Below are positions 8,141-16,152 of a stretch of 64,000 nt of DNA, one piece after another (position 1 is the first letter of the stretch; each line of letters begins with the position of its first letter). The notes beneath the pieces were generated by a model, which saw only the letters and a list, made by a program, of their open reading frames with translations, did not search any database and was not told the origin of the DNA. Source of the stretch: COE1 sp949066965 (GTDB lineage Bacteria; Bacillota; Clostridia; Lachnospirales; Lachnospiraceae). The stretch spans positions 1-64,000 of the forward strand of contig CARTDA010000013.1 of assembly GCA_949066965.1 (NCBI GenBank), in the 5' to 3' direction. The position numbers and the translations under genes are program-made.

Positions 8141-9007
8141 CTATATTCGATTGATCACGTAGTCCGTCAGGTATTTTGCGCAGCTTTCTCCGGCGTATTT
8201 TCCGGGGAGTCCCGGACAGAAGTGGATGTTGACATCTAGTTTTTGGGCGGTTTCGTAGTCGGCTCCGGATTTGTTGGAGGCGATGTCGATGATGACTGCG
8301 TTCGGGGATACCTTTTCCAGACACCTGCGGTTTAGGACAGGCGCGGGAATCGTGTTGAAAATGTACTCGAAACAGCAGATTTTGCGCCACAGATTTGACA
8401 GGTGCAGCGTCTCAAAGCCAAGCGCGCAGGCGAGGGCAAGCTCGTTTGCGTCATTGGAGCAGACGGTGACACAGGCGTGCAGTCCGCACAGGCGGTCGGC
8501 GAGAATCTTGCCACATCTGCCATAGCCCAGCACCAGTGTATTGCTCATATGGATGTTGGTGTCCTTGTGCAGCAGTGCCTCCAGAATGGCGCCTTCCGCC
8601 GTGGAGACGGCATTGTACAGGGTCATGGGTTCGTCGCGCATGAAGTCATAGCAGCTGATTTCCCGCTCCTCGCAGGTGCGTCGGAAGTCTTCCGGGATGA
8701 CACCTGCAAATATTTTCTGGTGCTTGTGGATGCTGCGCTGAATCTCCGCGAGATTAAGGCCGGAGGCATCGCCTTCACAGTAGAGGCAGTCGGATTTTGC
8801 AAACGGAATACCGCAAATCAGCACTGGCGCGGCATCGAGGGCATCGCGCAGCGAGTCCGTAAAGCTGATTTTTGCCTTTATGGATGGGGCACAGGAGATG
8901 GGGACGGTGCGAAAGCATATGACACGGTATCCTTTTTCCACGAAAATGGGAGCCATGCACGCGGTGCGCCGGTCGCCGCCCAGGATTGATATATCGTATT
9001 TTGTCAT
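8141..9007 (-). CDS. dpaA: Dipicolinate synthase subunit A
   Basis: A 288-residue NAD(P)-binding subunit of dipicolinate synthase (SpoVFA). The N-terminal portion has the family ILGGDRRTACMAPIFVEKGY segment. A second Rossmann motif, VLGYGRCGKILADRL, lies around residues 158-172, and the C-terminus shows NTIPAPVLN and DIASNKSGAD as in alanine-dehydrogenase-like folds. GGAGATT sits 6 nt upstream of the ATG. The leader contains a 38-bp palindrome (9036-9073) and, further up, a sigma-K-like promoter (9090-9117), consistent with late mother-cell expression as known for spoVF in Bacillus. Confidence 0.95.
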   Translation of the reverse strand: MTKYDISILGGDRRTACMAPIFVEKGYRVICFRTVPISCAPSIKAKISFTDSLRDALDAAPVLICGIPFAKSDCLYCEGDASGLNLAEIQRSIHKHQKIFAGVIPEDFRRTCEEREISCYDFMRDEPMTLYNAVSTAEGAILEALLHKDTNIHMSNTLVLGYGRCGKILADRLCGLHACVTVCSNDANELALACALGFETLHLSNLWRKICCFEYIFNTIPAPVLNRRCLEKVSPNAVIIDIASNKSGADYETAQKLDVNIHFCPGLPGKYAGESCAKYLTDYVINRI

Positions 9008-9035
9008 AATGAATCTCCATATATTTTAGCAAATG

Positions 9036-9073
9036 TTATACTGGCGGTCGAAAGGACTGACCGCTCAGTATAA
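9036..9073. repeat. TATACTG palindrome (38 bp) in the dpaA leader
   Basis: TTATACTGGCGGTC and GACCGCTCAGTATAA arms enclose a short spacer. Near-identical sequences are at 19501-19537 and 24482-24519, and a half copy is at 154-170. Between the inferred sigma-K promoter and the dpaA start codon it would form a hairpin in the mRNA leader. Confidence 0.75.
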
Positions 9074-9089
9074 GTTGATGACTTATTTA

Positions 9090-9117
9090 TAAAATATGAC
9101 AAAATAGGAAAAATGTT
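9090..9117 (-). promoter_or_regulatory. Putative sigma-K promoter for dpaA-dpaB
   Basis: On the minus strand, AAC (9117-9115) is followed after 16 bp by CATATTTTA (9098-9090). This fits the Bacillus sigma-K pattern AC-N16/17-CATANNNTA. The expected start is about 75 nt before the dpaA ATG. The spoVF operon is a sigma-K target in Bacillus, which supports the match. It is a short motif, so chance is possible. Confidence 0.5.
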
Positions 9118-10281
9118 CTATGATTTGGAGAGAAATACAGATAATGGCAGCAGTACTGCCAGCATGATAATGTTTGCGAGTGTGAACATGCCGAAATATG
9201 TTCTCTTTTGCGCGGGATATTCGCGGGCAATCTGCTTGTAGGAAATCAGGCTTGCCATGGAGGCAATCAGCGTGCCAAGTCCGCCGAGGTTGGTGCCGAC
9301 AATGAGTGATGTGTACTTGTCCGTAAAACCGGAGAGGAGCAGTGCCGCGGGGACATTGCTGATAATCTGGCTGGAAAGGACTGCCACAATGCGTTCGTGT
9401 CCTGTGAGCAGCCGCTCCAGCAGCGCGCAAAAACGCTCGATGCGTCCCATATTTCCGATAAAGATAAAAAAGCAGACAAACGTGCCAAGGAGGGAGTAGT
9501 CAATCTTTTTTAGCAGTGCCCTGTCGGTGAAAAACAGATAGACAAGGAGGATAACAGCAGCGGCGGCAGGCGCAAGGAGCTTGGCGACACAGAGCAGGCA
9601 GAGGAGAAAGCCAATGCCGAAGCATATCAGCCTTGGGATGGCATTTTCCTGCTGTCCGGAGACGTCCGAAAAAGAGCCTGCGGTCAAATCCAGGGCATCC
9701 AGGGACTCCTTTTTCATAAGAAGGATTGCGGTCAGCAGGCATAGGCCGGATGCAATCGTGTAGGGAAGCATCAGCTGTAAAAAGGCAGGCAGGCTGATTC
9801 CGGACGTTGCATAGAGGTACAGGTTCTGCGGGTTGCCCATCGGGGTCAGCATACTGCCGAGGTTGGCCGCGAGTGTCTGTAGGATGACGAGGGGGACAAT
9901 CTGTTTTTCCTGCCGGGAAAGGCGCAGTACGATGACGGCAAACGGCACAAAGGTAATGAGTGCCACGTCATTTGTAATCAGCATACTGAAGAAAAAGGGT
10001 AGGAATACCAGCACCATAAAGAGCTGTCTTGTGTTCCTTGTCCTGGACAGCAGTTTTTTGCCGACTGCCTTAAAAATGCCGAGTTTCTGGAAACCAGCCA
10101 TGACAGCCATCAGGGCAAAAAGCAGCAGCAGTGTGTTCCAGTCGATGTAGCTGCGGTAGGCACTGTCCGGCGGGATAATCAGCGAGGAGACTGCGGCGAG
10201 CACGAAGGCGGCACAGAGTACGGTTTCCTGCTGGATTGCTTTTTTGATAAAAAGCTTTGGTTTGTTCTCAGATGGGTTCAT
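9118..10281 (-). CDS. SLC13/ArsB-NhaD-type anion permease
   Basis: A 387-residue polytopic membrane protein with about ten hydrophobic segments in two inverted halves. Family signatures include MLITNDVALITFVPF, NLGSMLTPMGNPQNLYLY and SNVPAALLLSGF with GTNLGGLGTL. These are the hairpin/unwound-helix motifs of the ion transporter superfamily (CitMHS, ArsB, NhaD). Substrate is undetermined; candidates are dicarboxylates, arsenite or Na+/H+. It is shorter than many SLC13 members (about 430-480) but both halves are present. AAAGGAC precedes the ATG by 9 nt. It lies upstream of dpaAB on the same strand, separated by the inferred sigma-K promoter. Confidence 0.82.
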   Translation of the reverse strand: MNPSENKPKLFIKKAIQQETVLCAAFVLAAVSSLIIPPDSAYRSYIDWNTLLLLFALMAVMAGFQKLGIFKAVGKKLLSRTRNTRQLFMVLVFLPFFFSMLITNDVALITFVPFAVIVLRLSRQEKQIVPLVILQTLAANLGSMLTPMGNPQNLYLYATSGISLPAFLQLMLPYTIASGLCLLTAILLMKKESLDALDLTAGSFSDVSGQQENAIPRLICFGIGFLLCLLCVAKLLAPAAAAVILLVYLFFTDRALLKKIDYSLLGTFVCFFIFIGNMGRIERFCALLERLLTGHERIVAVLSSQIISNVPAALLLSGFTDKYTSLIVGTNLGGLGTLIASMASLISYKQIAREYPAQKRTYFGMFTLANIIMLAVLLPLSVFLSKS

Positions 10282-10420
10282 TGTGTAACAGTCCTTTCAG
10301 AAAATACTTTACATCTCCTGCATTATAGTCGAGCGCATGGAATTTTTCAAGTCGTTTTTGGACGGATATTCACAGAGTTTTTTACAGGAGCTGTCGTGCG
10401 GAGTTTATACCATAAAGTAG

Positions 10421-10449
10421 TTTACAAGCCTTTTGCGATAGGGTAGGAT
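10421..10449 (+). promoter_or_regulatory. Putative sigma-A promoter
   Basis: TTTACA (10421-10426) and TAGGAT (10444-10449) are separated by 17 bp and lie 40 bp before the start codon of the helical-repeat protein gene. Confidence 0.45.
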
Positions 10450-10489
10450 GAACTTATGGAACAGGAAAAATACGGAAAGGGGAATTTTT

Positions 10490-11992
10490 ATGGGAAATTC
10501 AATTTATGAAATGATACGAGGCGCAGTGAGGGCAGAGGGACACCTTTCTGAGAACTTTAGGCTGCCAGATGATACGGCGGACGGTCAGTTAAAATTTGCG
10601 CCGGGGGCAATGGACGGAATTCTTTTTTACCACACGGCGGGGACAGAGTCGGAGGATTCTGAGGGATATACAATTCTCGTAAATGCGATTGAGTCTGCGT
10701 CGGAGGGGAGGACGGACGAGGCATTTTGCAGCGTGGAGACGTTTGCAGCGAAGTATCATGTGCTGGGATTCATCGACTTGTTTCAGGAATATGTGATAGA
10801 GAACAAGGACAGGCTGTCGGTTGGGAATGTCATTGACTTTGCAGTCCGGCTGATGATGGAGGGCATAAAGGTGGAGGCTGTGAAATTTGGCATGTCTTTG
10901 CTTGAGCTGATTGACTGGGAGGGACAAGAGCGGCTCAAGTCTGCAGTCCGGCTGCTTGCGCTATCGGATGAGCTTACCCTGTACGCGGCGTTTCTGATGC
11001 GCTGCTGGGAGAACCCCAACAGGGAGCTGTTTGACATTCTGCAAAAGGTTGAGGGCTGGGGGCGCGTGCATATTGTCCGTATGATTGAGGCGGACTCGGA
11101 GGATATCGAGGAGTGGCTGGTGCGAAATGGTGTCCATAATGATGTTGTTCCGGCATATTCGGGGATGGACTGTTTTGGGAAAGTACATTATCTGGAGCGG
11201 ATTCGGCGTCCGGCGCTTGATTTGGAAATATACCGCGGTCTTGCGGATATTCTTGACGCAATGCTGGATGAAGGACCGGTTACAGGGATTTCCGCGCTGG
11301 AAGACCCGGAGGAAGTGATGCGGGCTTTCTTGACAGCCGCAAAGGCGCGGACAGATCTGGAAGCACAGGATTATACACCGCTGATTGACCTGAAGGGGTA
11401 CATGGAGCAGACAAATCAGGAATCTCCTTCGGGACTGTATGTGGAGCTGACGGATTTTTTGCAGTCAGGGCAGGTGCAGGAGACGATGCGGTCTGCCTTG
11501 GAGCGCAAAGAGGCATTTGAGGTGGCAAGGCGGCTTGGCATGGACTACCAGGAATATGCATTCCGGGCTGTTACGGAGGATTTTGTGAACAATGCATGGA
11601 TTGCGTCGTGCCTGGTGGCAGATGGCTATAAGGTGGAGGAAATCATAGACCTGGCGTATGACAGGCTGGATGTGGAGCGCATTGCGACAGGGGCTGGTGA
11701 AGAACTTGGCTTGGGGGACGCATTTGAAGCGCACCGCGCGTTGACACTGATTCTACAGGAGCTGCGCAACAGGGTGAATGTGGGTGAAAAGCTGATTCGC
11801 CCGGCGTTAAAGTCGCCGGTGGTAAGCAACAGACATATGGCGCTGTCCGCGCTTGAGGGATGGACAGAACAATCGGGGCAGGCGCTGCAGGAGCTTCTTC
11901 CCAAGATGGCTGGGTACCTGGAGGGGCTGTTGGCGGAGGAAGTGCGTGAGGACTTGCGGCAGAGGATGGAGCAGATATTGGGGAAGAAGTAG
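10490..11992 (+). CDS. Alpha-helical (HEAT-like) repeat protein of unknown function
   Basis: A 500-residue soluble, acidic protein with no signal peptide or membrane segment. From about residue 60 it consists of successive amphipathic helix pairs, and the C-terminal part (LIRPALKSPVVSNRHMALSALEGW and on) strongly resembles HEAT repeats. No catalytic motif was found. The ATG at 10490 is used because AAAGGGG lies 7 nt upstream; an ATG at 10448 has no such site and would begin before the inferred transcript. It stands alone, just upstream of a mobile palindromic element and the tandem AAA/nuclease genes. Function not recognised; helical-repeat proteins usually bind proteins or nucleic acids. Confidence 0.65.
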   Translation: MGNSIYEMIRGAVRAEGHLSENFRLPDDTADGQLKFAPGAMDGILFYHTAGTESEDSEGYTILVNAIESASEGRTDEAFCSVETFAAKYHVLGFIDLFQEYVIENKDRLSVGNVIDFAVRLMMEGIKVEAVKFGMSLLELIDWEGQERLKSAVRLLALSDELTLYAAFLMRCWENPNRELFDILQKVEGWGRVHIVRMIEADSEDIEEWLVRNGVHNDVVPAYSGMDCFGKVHYLERIRRPALDLEIYRGLADILDAMLDEGPVTGISALEDPEEVMRAFLTAAKARTDLEAQDYTPLIDLKGYMEQTNQESPSGLYVELTDFLQSGQVQETMRSALERKEAFEVARRLGMDYQEYAFRAVTEDFVNNAWIASCLVADGYKVEEIIDLAYDRLDVERIATGAGEELGLGDAFEAHRALTLILQELRNRVNVGEKLIRPALKSPVVSNRHMALSALEGWTEQSGQALQELLPKMAGYLEGLLAEEVREDLRQRMEQILGKK

Positions 11993-12022
11993 CGGTGTTT
12001 TCGGGCGGTGTGAATTGTAGCG

Positions 12023-12190
12023 GAGAGTCAGTTATGTTCACAGGTCAGGAATGCGCTGAACTGCGCATTCCGTGAGAAAACGCACAGCCTGAAAGCAAAA
12101 ATCCGTTTGCGCGACGAACGAAGTTCGTTTTGCAATTTTTGCATGGATTTTTGCTCGTTACTGGAACGGAGTGAACAGTAACGAGAGTCA
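12023..12190. mobile_element. MITE-like element D with 8-bp target duplication
   Basis: The element spans 12031-12182: GTTATGTTCAC at the left, GTGAACAGTAAC at the right (inverted apart from one indel). It is flanked by the perfect direct repeat GAGAGTCA (12023-12030 and 12183-12190). Inside are three hairpins: GGAATGCGC/GCGCATTCC, ACGAAC/GTTCGT, and CTCGTTACTG/CAGTAACGAG. There is no coding capacity. Confidence 0.75.
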
Positions 12191-12221
12191 ATGCGGAATC
12201 TGTATTTCGGCTGATGAACGG

Positions 12222-12250
12222 TTGATAATGCGGCGGATTGACGGTATACT
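12222..12250 (+). promoter_or_regulatory. Sigma-A promoter for the first AAA/nuclease gene
   Basis: TTGATA and TATACT are separated by exactly 17 bp, 36 bp before the start codon. A related sequence stands before the gene at 16153 (TTGCGA-N17-TATACT) and, decayed, before the second AAA gene (CATACT at 14022-14027). Confidence 0.6.
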
Positions 12251-12285
12251 AGAGGTAGCAATTATTTTTCGGGAGGAGAATGGCT

Positions 12286-13983
12286 ATGGGATTTTACAGA
12301 AAACCGCTGCCTGTAGGGGTGGATAATTTTGAAATGCTTGTGACACGAGGATATTATTTTATAGATAAGACAAATCTTATGAGGGATTTGCTGGATATGA
12401 AAGGAGATGTCAATCTCTTTACCAGACCAAGGCGTTTTGGTAAGACGCTAAGCATGAGCATGCTGCAATATTTCTTTGAGGATATGCGGGGCAAGGATGG
12501 TGCAAGGATTGATAACACTGCCCTTTTTGAAGGGCTGAATATCATGCAGGCGGGAGAACCGTATCTGTCGCATATGGGGCAGTATCCTGTCATCAATATG
12601 ACATTAAAGGCGGGAAAACGTCCGACGTTCGAGAGCGCGTGTACACAGATAGCGTGGCAGATTGCCATGGAATATGAACGGCATAGTTATGTGCTGGATA
12701 AGTTGTTTGAAGAGAATAAAAGTAAGTATGAGCGAATTATGTGGGAAAAAGGTTCTTTAGATGACTATTGTGGTTCACTACAATTTTTATCAAAGTGTCT
12801 GGAAATGTATTATGGAAAAAAGGCAATTATCCTGATAGACGAGTACGATGTCCCCCTTGAGAATGCCTATCTGCGCGGCTTTTATCAGCAGATGGTGGAC
12901 TTCATACGCTCCTTTTTCGAGGCGGCGTTAAAGACCAACAGCAGTCTTGAATTTGCGGTAGTCACAGGATGTCTGCGGATTAGTAAGGAAAGCATTTTTA
13001 CCGGAATGAATAACCTTGAGATTATCTCGATTCTGGATAAACGATACGATGAATACTTTGGCTTTACGGATGAGGAAGTGGAGACGCTCTGCAATTATTA
13101 TGAAGCCGGTGATCAGTATGAGACTGTAAAAAGCTGGTACAACGGTTATCTGTTTGGGGAATCCAACGTCTACAATCCGTGGAGCGTCATTCTCTATGTG
13201 AAGGATGTGAGCACAGGGAACAGCTCGTTTCCAAAGTCCTACTGGGCAAACACTTCCTCCAACAGCATTGTGCGGAAACTGATTGAAAAGGCAGACGACA
13301 GCGTGAAGGGAGAAATCGAGCGACTGATAGATGGCGGCACTGTCGAAAAGCCCATCCACGAGGATATCACCTATGGTGAAATCTATAACTCCATGGATAA
13401 TATGTGGAACTTTATGTTTTTTACCGGTTACTTCCGCAAGGTGGGCGAGAGGATGGACGCCAACGACGTCCGCTGGCTGACCATGCGCCTGCCGAACCGC
13501 GAGGTGCGCTATATTTTCCGCGAAAAAATCATGGCATGGTTCCAGGAGAAAATACAGGAAAAAGACCTGACGAACCTGTACACGGCGTTTGTCAGCAAGG
13601 ATACTGCCACATTGGAAGACGAGCTGAACCAGGTCATGTTTGAGACGATTAGTTCCATGGATGAAAACGAGAGTTATTACCATGGTCTGGTTGCGGGACT
13701 GCTCTCCCCCATGAAAGGCTACCGCACAAAGTCCAACCGTGAGGCGGGAAAGGGAAGGAGCGACCTGTTTGTCAAGCCCGTGTCGCGCAGGAAAGAGGCG
13801 TTTGTCGTGGAGTTTAAGGTGGCAAAGAAAATAAAGGATCTGGAAAAAATGGCGGACGAGGCGCTGCGGCAGATTGCGGAGAAACAGTATGCTGCCGAGC
13901 TTTTTGATGATGGGTATGAGATTGTCGGAAATTATGGGATTGCTTTTTGTGGGAAGGACTGTCTGGTGAAGTTTGAGGGATGA
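12286..13983 (+). CDS. AAA-ATPase-like / PD-(D/E)XK nuclease protein, copy 1
   Basis: A 565-residue protein of the PF09820/PF08011 type. The opening (MGFYRKPLPVGVDNFEMLV then GYYFIDKTNL) is the family hallmark. The P-loop is degenerate, TRPRRFGKTLSM with Lys53, and Walker B is IILIDEYDVPL with Asp185-Glu186. The C-terminal PD-(D/E)XK-like nuclease core has Asp493 (GRSDLF) and Glu509-x-Lys511 (VEFKV). Biological function is not established; these genes occur in many copies in gut Clostridia and Bacteroidetes. Of two in-frame ATGs (12280, 12286), the second is 7 nt from GGGAGGAG and is preferred. The downstream copy 2 has the same ribosome binding site and is nearly identical. Confidence 0.85.
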   Translation: MGFYRKPLPVGVDNFEMLVTRGYYFIDKTNLMRDLLDMKGDVNLFTRPRRFGKTLSMSMLQYFFEDMRGKDGARIDNTALFEGLNIMQAGEPYLSHMGQYPVINMTLKAGKRPTFESACTQIAWQIAMEYERHSYVLDKLFEENKSKYERIMWEKGSLDDYCGSLQFLSKCLEMYYGKKAIILIDEYDVPLENAYLRGFYQQMVDFIRSFFEAALKTNSSLEFAVVTGCLRISKESIFTGMNNLEIISILDKRYDEYFGFTDEEVETLCNYYEAGDQYETVKSWYNGYLFGESNVYNPWSVILYVKDVSTGNSSFPKSYWANTSSNSIVRKLIEKADDSVKGEIERLIDGGTVEKPIHEDITYGEIYNSMDNMWNFMFFTGYFRKVGERMDANDVRWLTMRLPNREVRYIFREKIMAWFQEKIQEKDLTNLYTAFVSKDTATLEDELNQVMFETISSMDENESYYHGLVAGLLSPMKGYRTKSNREAGKGRSDLFVKPVSRRKEAFVVEFKVAKKIKDLEKMADEALRQIAEKQYAAELFDDGYEIVGNYGIAFCGKDCLVKFEG

Positions 13984-14062
13984 TAGCATTTTCCGGCAGC
14001 TGGATATATAGGGATAAACGACATACTAAGGTTGGAAATTGTTTTTCGGGAGGAGAATGGCT

Positions 14063-15760
14063 ATGGGATTTTACAGAAAACCGCTGCCTGTCGGGGTGGA
14101 TGATTTTGAAAAGCTTGTGACAAGAGGATATTATTTTATAGATAAGACAAATCTTATGAGGGATTTGCTGGATATGAAAGGAGATGTCAATCTCTTTACC
14201 AGACCAAGGCGTTTTGGTAAGACGCTAAGCATGAGCATGCTGCAATATTTCTTTGAGGATATGCGGGGCAAGGATGGTGCAAGGATTGATAACACTGCCC
14301 TTTTTGAAGGGCTGAATATCATGCAGGCGGGAGAACCGTATCTGTCGCATATGGGGCAGTATCCTGTCATCAATATGACATTAAAGGCGGGAAAACGTCC
14401 GACGTTCGAGAGCGCGTGTACACAGATAGCGTGGCAGATTGCCATGGAATATGAACGGCATAGTTATGTGCTGGATAAGTTGTTTGAAGAGAATAAAAGT
14501 AAGTATGAGCGAATTATGTGGGAAAAAGGTTCTTTAGATGACTATTGTGGTTCACTGCAATTTTTATCAAAGTGTCTGGAAATGTATTATGGAAAAAAGG
14601 TAATTATCCTGATAGACGAGTACGATGTCCCGCTTGAGAATGCTTATCTGCGTGGCTTTTATCAGCAGATGGTGGATTTCATACGCTCCTTTTTCGAAGC
14701 GGTGTTAAAGACTAACAGCAGCCTTGAGTTTGCGGTTGTCACAGGATGCCTGCGCATCAGTAAAGAAAGCATTTTTACAGGACTGAATAATTTGAAAACG
14801 ATATCTATCCTTGATGAAATGTACGACGAGTATTTTGGCTTCACAGATGATGAGGTCCGGAAAATGTGCGAAGATTATCAGCTGTCTGATAAGTATGAGA
14901 CGTTTAGGAGCTGGTATAATGGCTATATTTTTGGGAAGGCAAATGTCTACAATCCATGGAGCGTGATCCGGTTTATGGATGATGTCAGCCTGAACCATGA
15001 CTGGTTTCCGCGTTCATACTGGGCAAACACCTCCTCCAACAGCATCGTGCGGAAACTGATTGAAAAGGCGGATGACAGTGTGAAGGGAGAAATCGAGCAC
15101 CTGATTGATGGCGGCTCCATTGAGAAGCCTGTCCACGAGGACATTACCTATGATGAAATCTATAACACAATAGATAATATGTGGAACTTTATGTTTTTTA
15201 CCGGGTATTTTCGCAAGGTAGATGAGAGAATGGACGCTAACGATGTCCGCTGGCTGACCATGCGCCTGCCGAACCGTGAGGTGCGCTATATTTTTCGCGA
15301 AAAAGTCATGACATGGTTCCAGGAAAAAATACAGGAAAAGGACCTGACAAACTTGTATACAGCGTTTGTCAATAAGGATACTGCCACATTGGAAGACGAA
15401 CTGAATCAGATTATGTTCGAGACGATCAGTTCCATGGATGAAAATGAGAGCTACTACCACGGTCTGGTAGCGGGACTGCTCTCGCCCATGAAAGGCTACC
15501 GCACGAAGTCCAACCGCGAGGCCGGAAAGGGAAGGAGCGACCTGTTTGTCAAGCCCGTGTCGCGCAGGAAAGAGGCGTTTGTCGTGGAATTTAAGGTGGC
15601 AAAGAGAATAAAGGATCTGGAAAAAATGGCGGATGAGGCGTTACAGCAGATTGCGGAGAAGCAGTATGCCGCCGAGCTTTTTGATGACGGATATGAGATT
15701 GTCGGGAATTATGGGATTGCTTTTTGCGGGAAGGATTGTCTGGTGAAGTTTGGGGAATGA
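14063..15760 (+). CDS. AAA-ATPase-like / PD-(D/E)XK nuclease protein, copy 2
   Basis: A tandem paralogue of the preceding gene with the same length (565 residues), start context and motifs (RRFGKT, LIDEYD, GRSDLF, VEFKV). Positions 14124-14556 are base-for-base identical to 12347-12779, synonymous sites included. Divergence concentrates in about residues 247-320 (for example KMCEDYQLSDKYETFRSW versus TLCNYYEAGDQYETVKSW), after which identity rises again. This mosaic indicates recent gene conversion rather than simple duplication. Its promoter region is decayed relative to copy 1, so it may be transcribed by read-through. It is followed by a strong hairpin terminator. Confidence 0.85.
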   Translation: MGFYRKPLPVGVDDFEKLVTRGYYFIDKTNLMRDLLDMKGDVNLFTRPRRFGKTLSMSMLQYFFEDMRGKDGARIDNTALFEGLNIMQAGEPYLSHMGQYPVINMTLKAGKRPTFESACTQIAWQIAMEYERHSYVLDKLFEENKSKYERIMWEKGSLDDYCGSLQFLSKCLEMYYGKKVIILIDEYDVPLENAYLRGFYQQMVDFIRSFFEAVLKTNSSLEFAVVTGCLRISKESIFTGLNNLKTISILDEMYDEYFGFTDDEVRKMCEDYQLSDKYETFRSWYNGYIFGKANVYNPWSVIRFMDDVSLNHDWFPRSYWANTSSNSIVRKLIEKADDSVKGEIEHLIDGGSIEKPVHEDITYDEIYNTIDNMWNFMFFTGYFRKVDERMDANDVRWLTMRLPNREVRYIFREKVMTWFQEKIQEKDLTNLYTAFVNKDTATLEDELNQIMFETISSMDENESYYHGLVAGLLSPMKGYRTKSNREAGKGRSDLFVKPVSRRKEAFVVEFKVAKRIKDLEKMADEALQQIAEKQYAAELFDDGYEIVGNYGIAFCGKDCLVKFGE

Positions 15761-15773
15761 CAAATCGTTAATT

Positions 15774-15830
15774 AAGGTCGAGTAAGCATATTCCGCAAGG
15801 AGTATGCCAGCTCGACTTTATTTCTTTTTC
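15774..15830 (+). terminator. Intrinsic terminator after AAA copy 2
   Basis: AAGGTCGAG and CTCGACTT arms enclose a nested GCATATTCC/GGAGTATGC hairpin, followed by TTTATTTCTTTTTC. It closes the tandem AAA unit 13 bp after the stop codon. Confidence 0.8.
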
Positions 15831-15889
15831 ATAATTGCAGAGTCGGAGCTTTATATTGTAAATTGTTCTAACAATATAAAAAAGGAATT

Positions 15890-15958
15890 GTATCCATAAC
15901 CATAAAGGGTATAGGAGATTACGGCGGTACAAGAACGGTCAAGTTTACTTTCAAAAAC
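15890..15958 (+). pseudogene. Scrap of a surface-protein repeat domain
   Basis: This frame reads VSITIKGIGDYGGTRTVKF followed by TFKN. It resembles the VTGxGNYxGxxTVTFxI repeat of clostridial surface proteins and the VTVTGIGNYAKSPRQTVTF segment encoded on the minus strand at about 34.1 kb. It is only about 23 codons with no start or stop context, so it is a remnant. A small perfect dyad (TTATATTGT/ACAATATAA, 15852-15879) lies just upstream. The 392-bp gap here otherwise holds a terminator, a repeat fragment and a promoter. Confidence 0.45.
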
Positions 15959-15963
15959 AATTG

Positions 15964-16053
15964 GGTTTGCATCTCTGCCGAAATGCTTTCTTACGGACTT
16001 TGCAACTTAGTGCAAAGTCCTGGGCTGAACTGTTATACTCCGTGAACAGTAAC
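15964..16053. repeat. Degenerate right half of MITE family 1 (copy C)
   Basis: From 15993, ACGGACTTTGCA, TGCAAAGTCC and GGGCTGAACTGTTA reproduce the right end of copy A. Bases 15964-15992 match the preceding part of copy A with several changes. It runs on into GTGAACAGTAAC, the right end of element D, so it is a hybrid or nested remnant. No left half is present. Confidence 0.55.
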
Positions 16054-16075
16054 CGGGCGTCCCCTGCTGAAAAGG

Positions 16076-16104
16076 TTGCGAATGCCACGGAATGACGATA
16101 TACT
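16076..16104 (+). promoter_or_regulatory. Putative sigma-A promoter
   Basis: TTGCGA and TATACT are separated by 17 bp, 48 bp before the start codon at 16153. The segment resembles the promoter of AAA copy 1 (shared GACGRTATACTA). Confidence 0.5.
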
Positions 16105-16152
16105 AAGGAAAAGAAAATGATATTGCAGGTTATAGAAAAAAGGAGAGGAAAA

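Noticed and set aside
10490..11992. Enzyme function for the helical repeat protein
   Set aside because: I looked for catalytic motifs and found none; only helix-pair periodicity is supported, so no enzymatic name is given.
12928..13989. 353-codon minus-strand open frame inside AAA copy 1
   Set aside because: Its length results from the codon bias of the sense gene; no ribosome binding site, no recognisable motif, and the same region of copy 2 is broken into pieces.
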